Assembly: GCA_036660615.1 (NCBI GenBank)
Contig: JAVXAG010000012.1
Coordinates: 1-24,371, forward strand
DNA: 24,371 nt
Direction of reading: 5' to 3'
From: JAVXAG01 sp036660615
GTDB taxonomy: Bacteria; Bacillota; Clostridia; Peptostreptococcales; Anaerovoracaceae
Numbering within the stretch: position 1 is the first letter of the stretch; each line of letters starts with the position of its first letter. A model generated the notes under the pieces. That model had not been told where the DNA came from. It made no database searches and saw only the letters and a program-made list of their open reading frames with translations. Made by a program: the position numbers and the translations under genes. Below are positions 24,315 through 24,371 of this stretch, one piece after another.

Positions 24315-24320
24315 ATTGTA
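24315..24320 (-). promoter_or_regulatory. Extended -10 promoter element of the pyl operon
   Basis: TGCTACAAT on the minus strand gives an extended -10 (TG-N-TACAAT). No good -35 lies at 17 bases; TTGATA is 21 bases upstream. It is about 48 bases before the pylC ATG. A weak -35 is common for regulated promoters, and would suit control by the PadR protein (inference). Confidence 0.5.
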
Positions 24321-24371
24321 GCACAGTTTTTTAATGTTTTCTATCAATATTTGGTAGTCGGTAAAAGTCGC

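Overview
The window (24,371 bases, AT-rich, with one 100-base run of N) looks like a chromosomal contig from a low-GC, Gram-positive, strictly anaerobic Firmicute, most likely a clostridium of the Eubacteriales. Reasons: strong AGGAGG-type ribosome binding sites, dense operons with ATGA/TAATG start-stop overlaps, T-rich intrinsic terminators, a YtrA-type GntR/ABC operon, CDP-glycerol/TagGH/LCP wall-polymer genes, and a bacterial-type split pyrrolysyl-tRNA synthetase (PylSn + PylSc). The family assignment is inference; no rRNA is present.

Layout. (1) 1-1913: a minus-strand pair, a permuted NlpC/P60 (YiiX-like) protein and the SppA signal peptide peptidase, with a promoter and a terminator. (2) 1961-8855: a plus-strand, translationally coupled operon: GntR/YtrA repressor, ABC ATPase, large ABC permease, HI0933/BaiN-type flavoprotein, and a secreted transglutaminase-like protein with a peptidoglycan-binding repeat and an FN3 domain. 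Two terminators follow. (3) 8906-9540: a small DUF2007 gene preceded by about 360 bases of non-coding DNA that carries four related hairpins spaced 68-77 bases apart. (4) 9544-19515: a minus-strand block for an anionic wall glycopolymer: CDP-glycerol glycerophosphotransferase, ATP-grasp enzyme, nucleotidyltransferase, tandem ATP-grasp protein, TagG-like permease, TagH-like ATPase, LCP attachment enzyme, then threonyl-tRNA synthetase lacking the TGS domain. (5) 19617-24320: a minus-strand pyrrolysine operon: pylC, pylSc, pylD, tRNA-Pyl (pylT), a G3E (CobW-like) GTPase, pylSn and a PadR-type regulator, with an extended -10 promoter upstream and a terminator downstream.

The key system is the pyrrolysine cassette. 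PylC joins methylornithine to lysine, PylD oxidises the product to pyrrolysine, and PylSc with PylSn charges the amber-decoding tRNA. pylB is not in the window. The tRNA lies inside the mRNA operon with exactly 22 bases on each side, and a GTPase and a PadR regulator are built into the operon. UAG is still a common stop codon here: 7 of 22 genes, including five of the six from the CDP-glycerol transferase to tagH. The tagG UAG is in frame with tagH, so amber suppression would predict a TagG-TagH fusion. That suggests pyrrolysine decoding is conditional in this organism, or that some readthrough is used.
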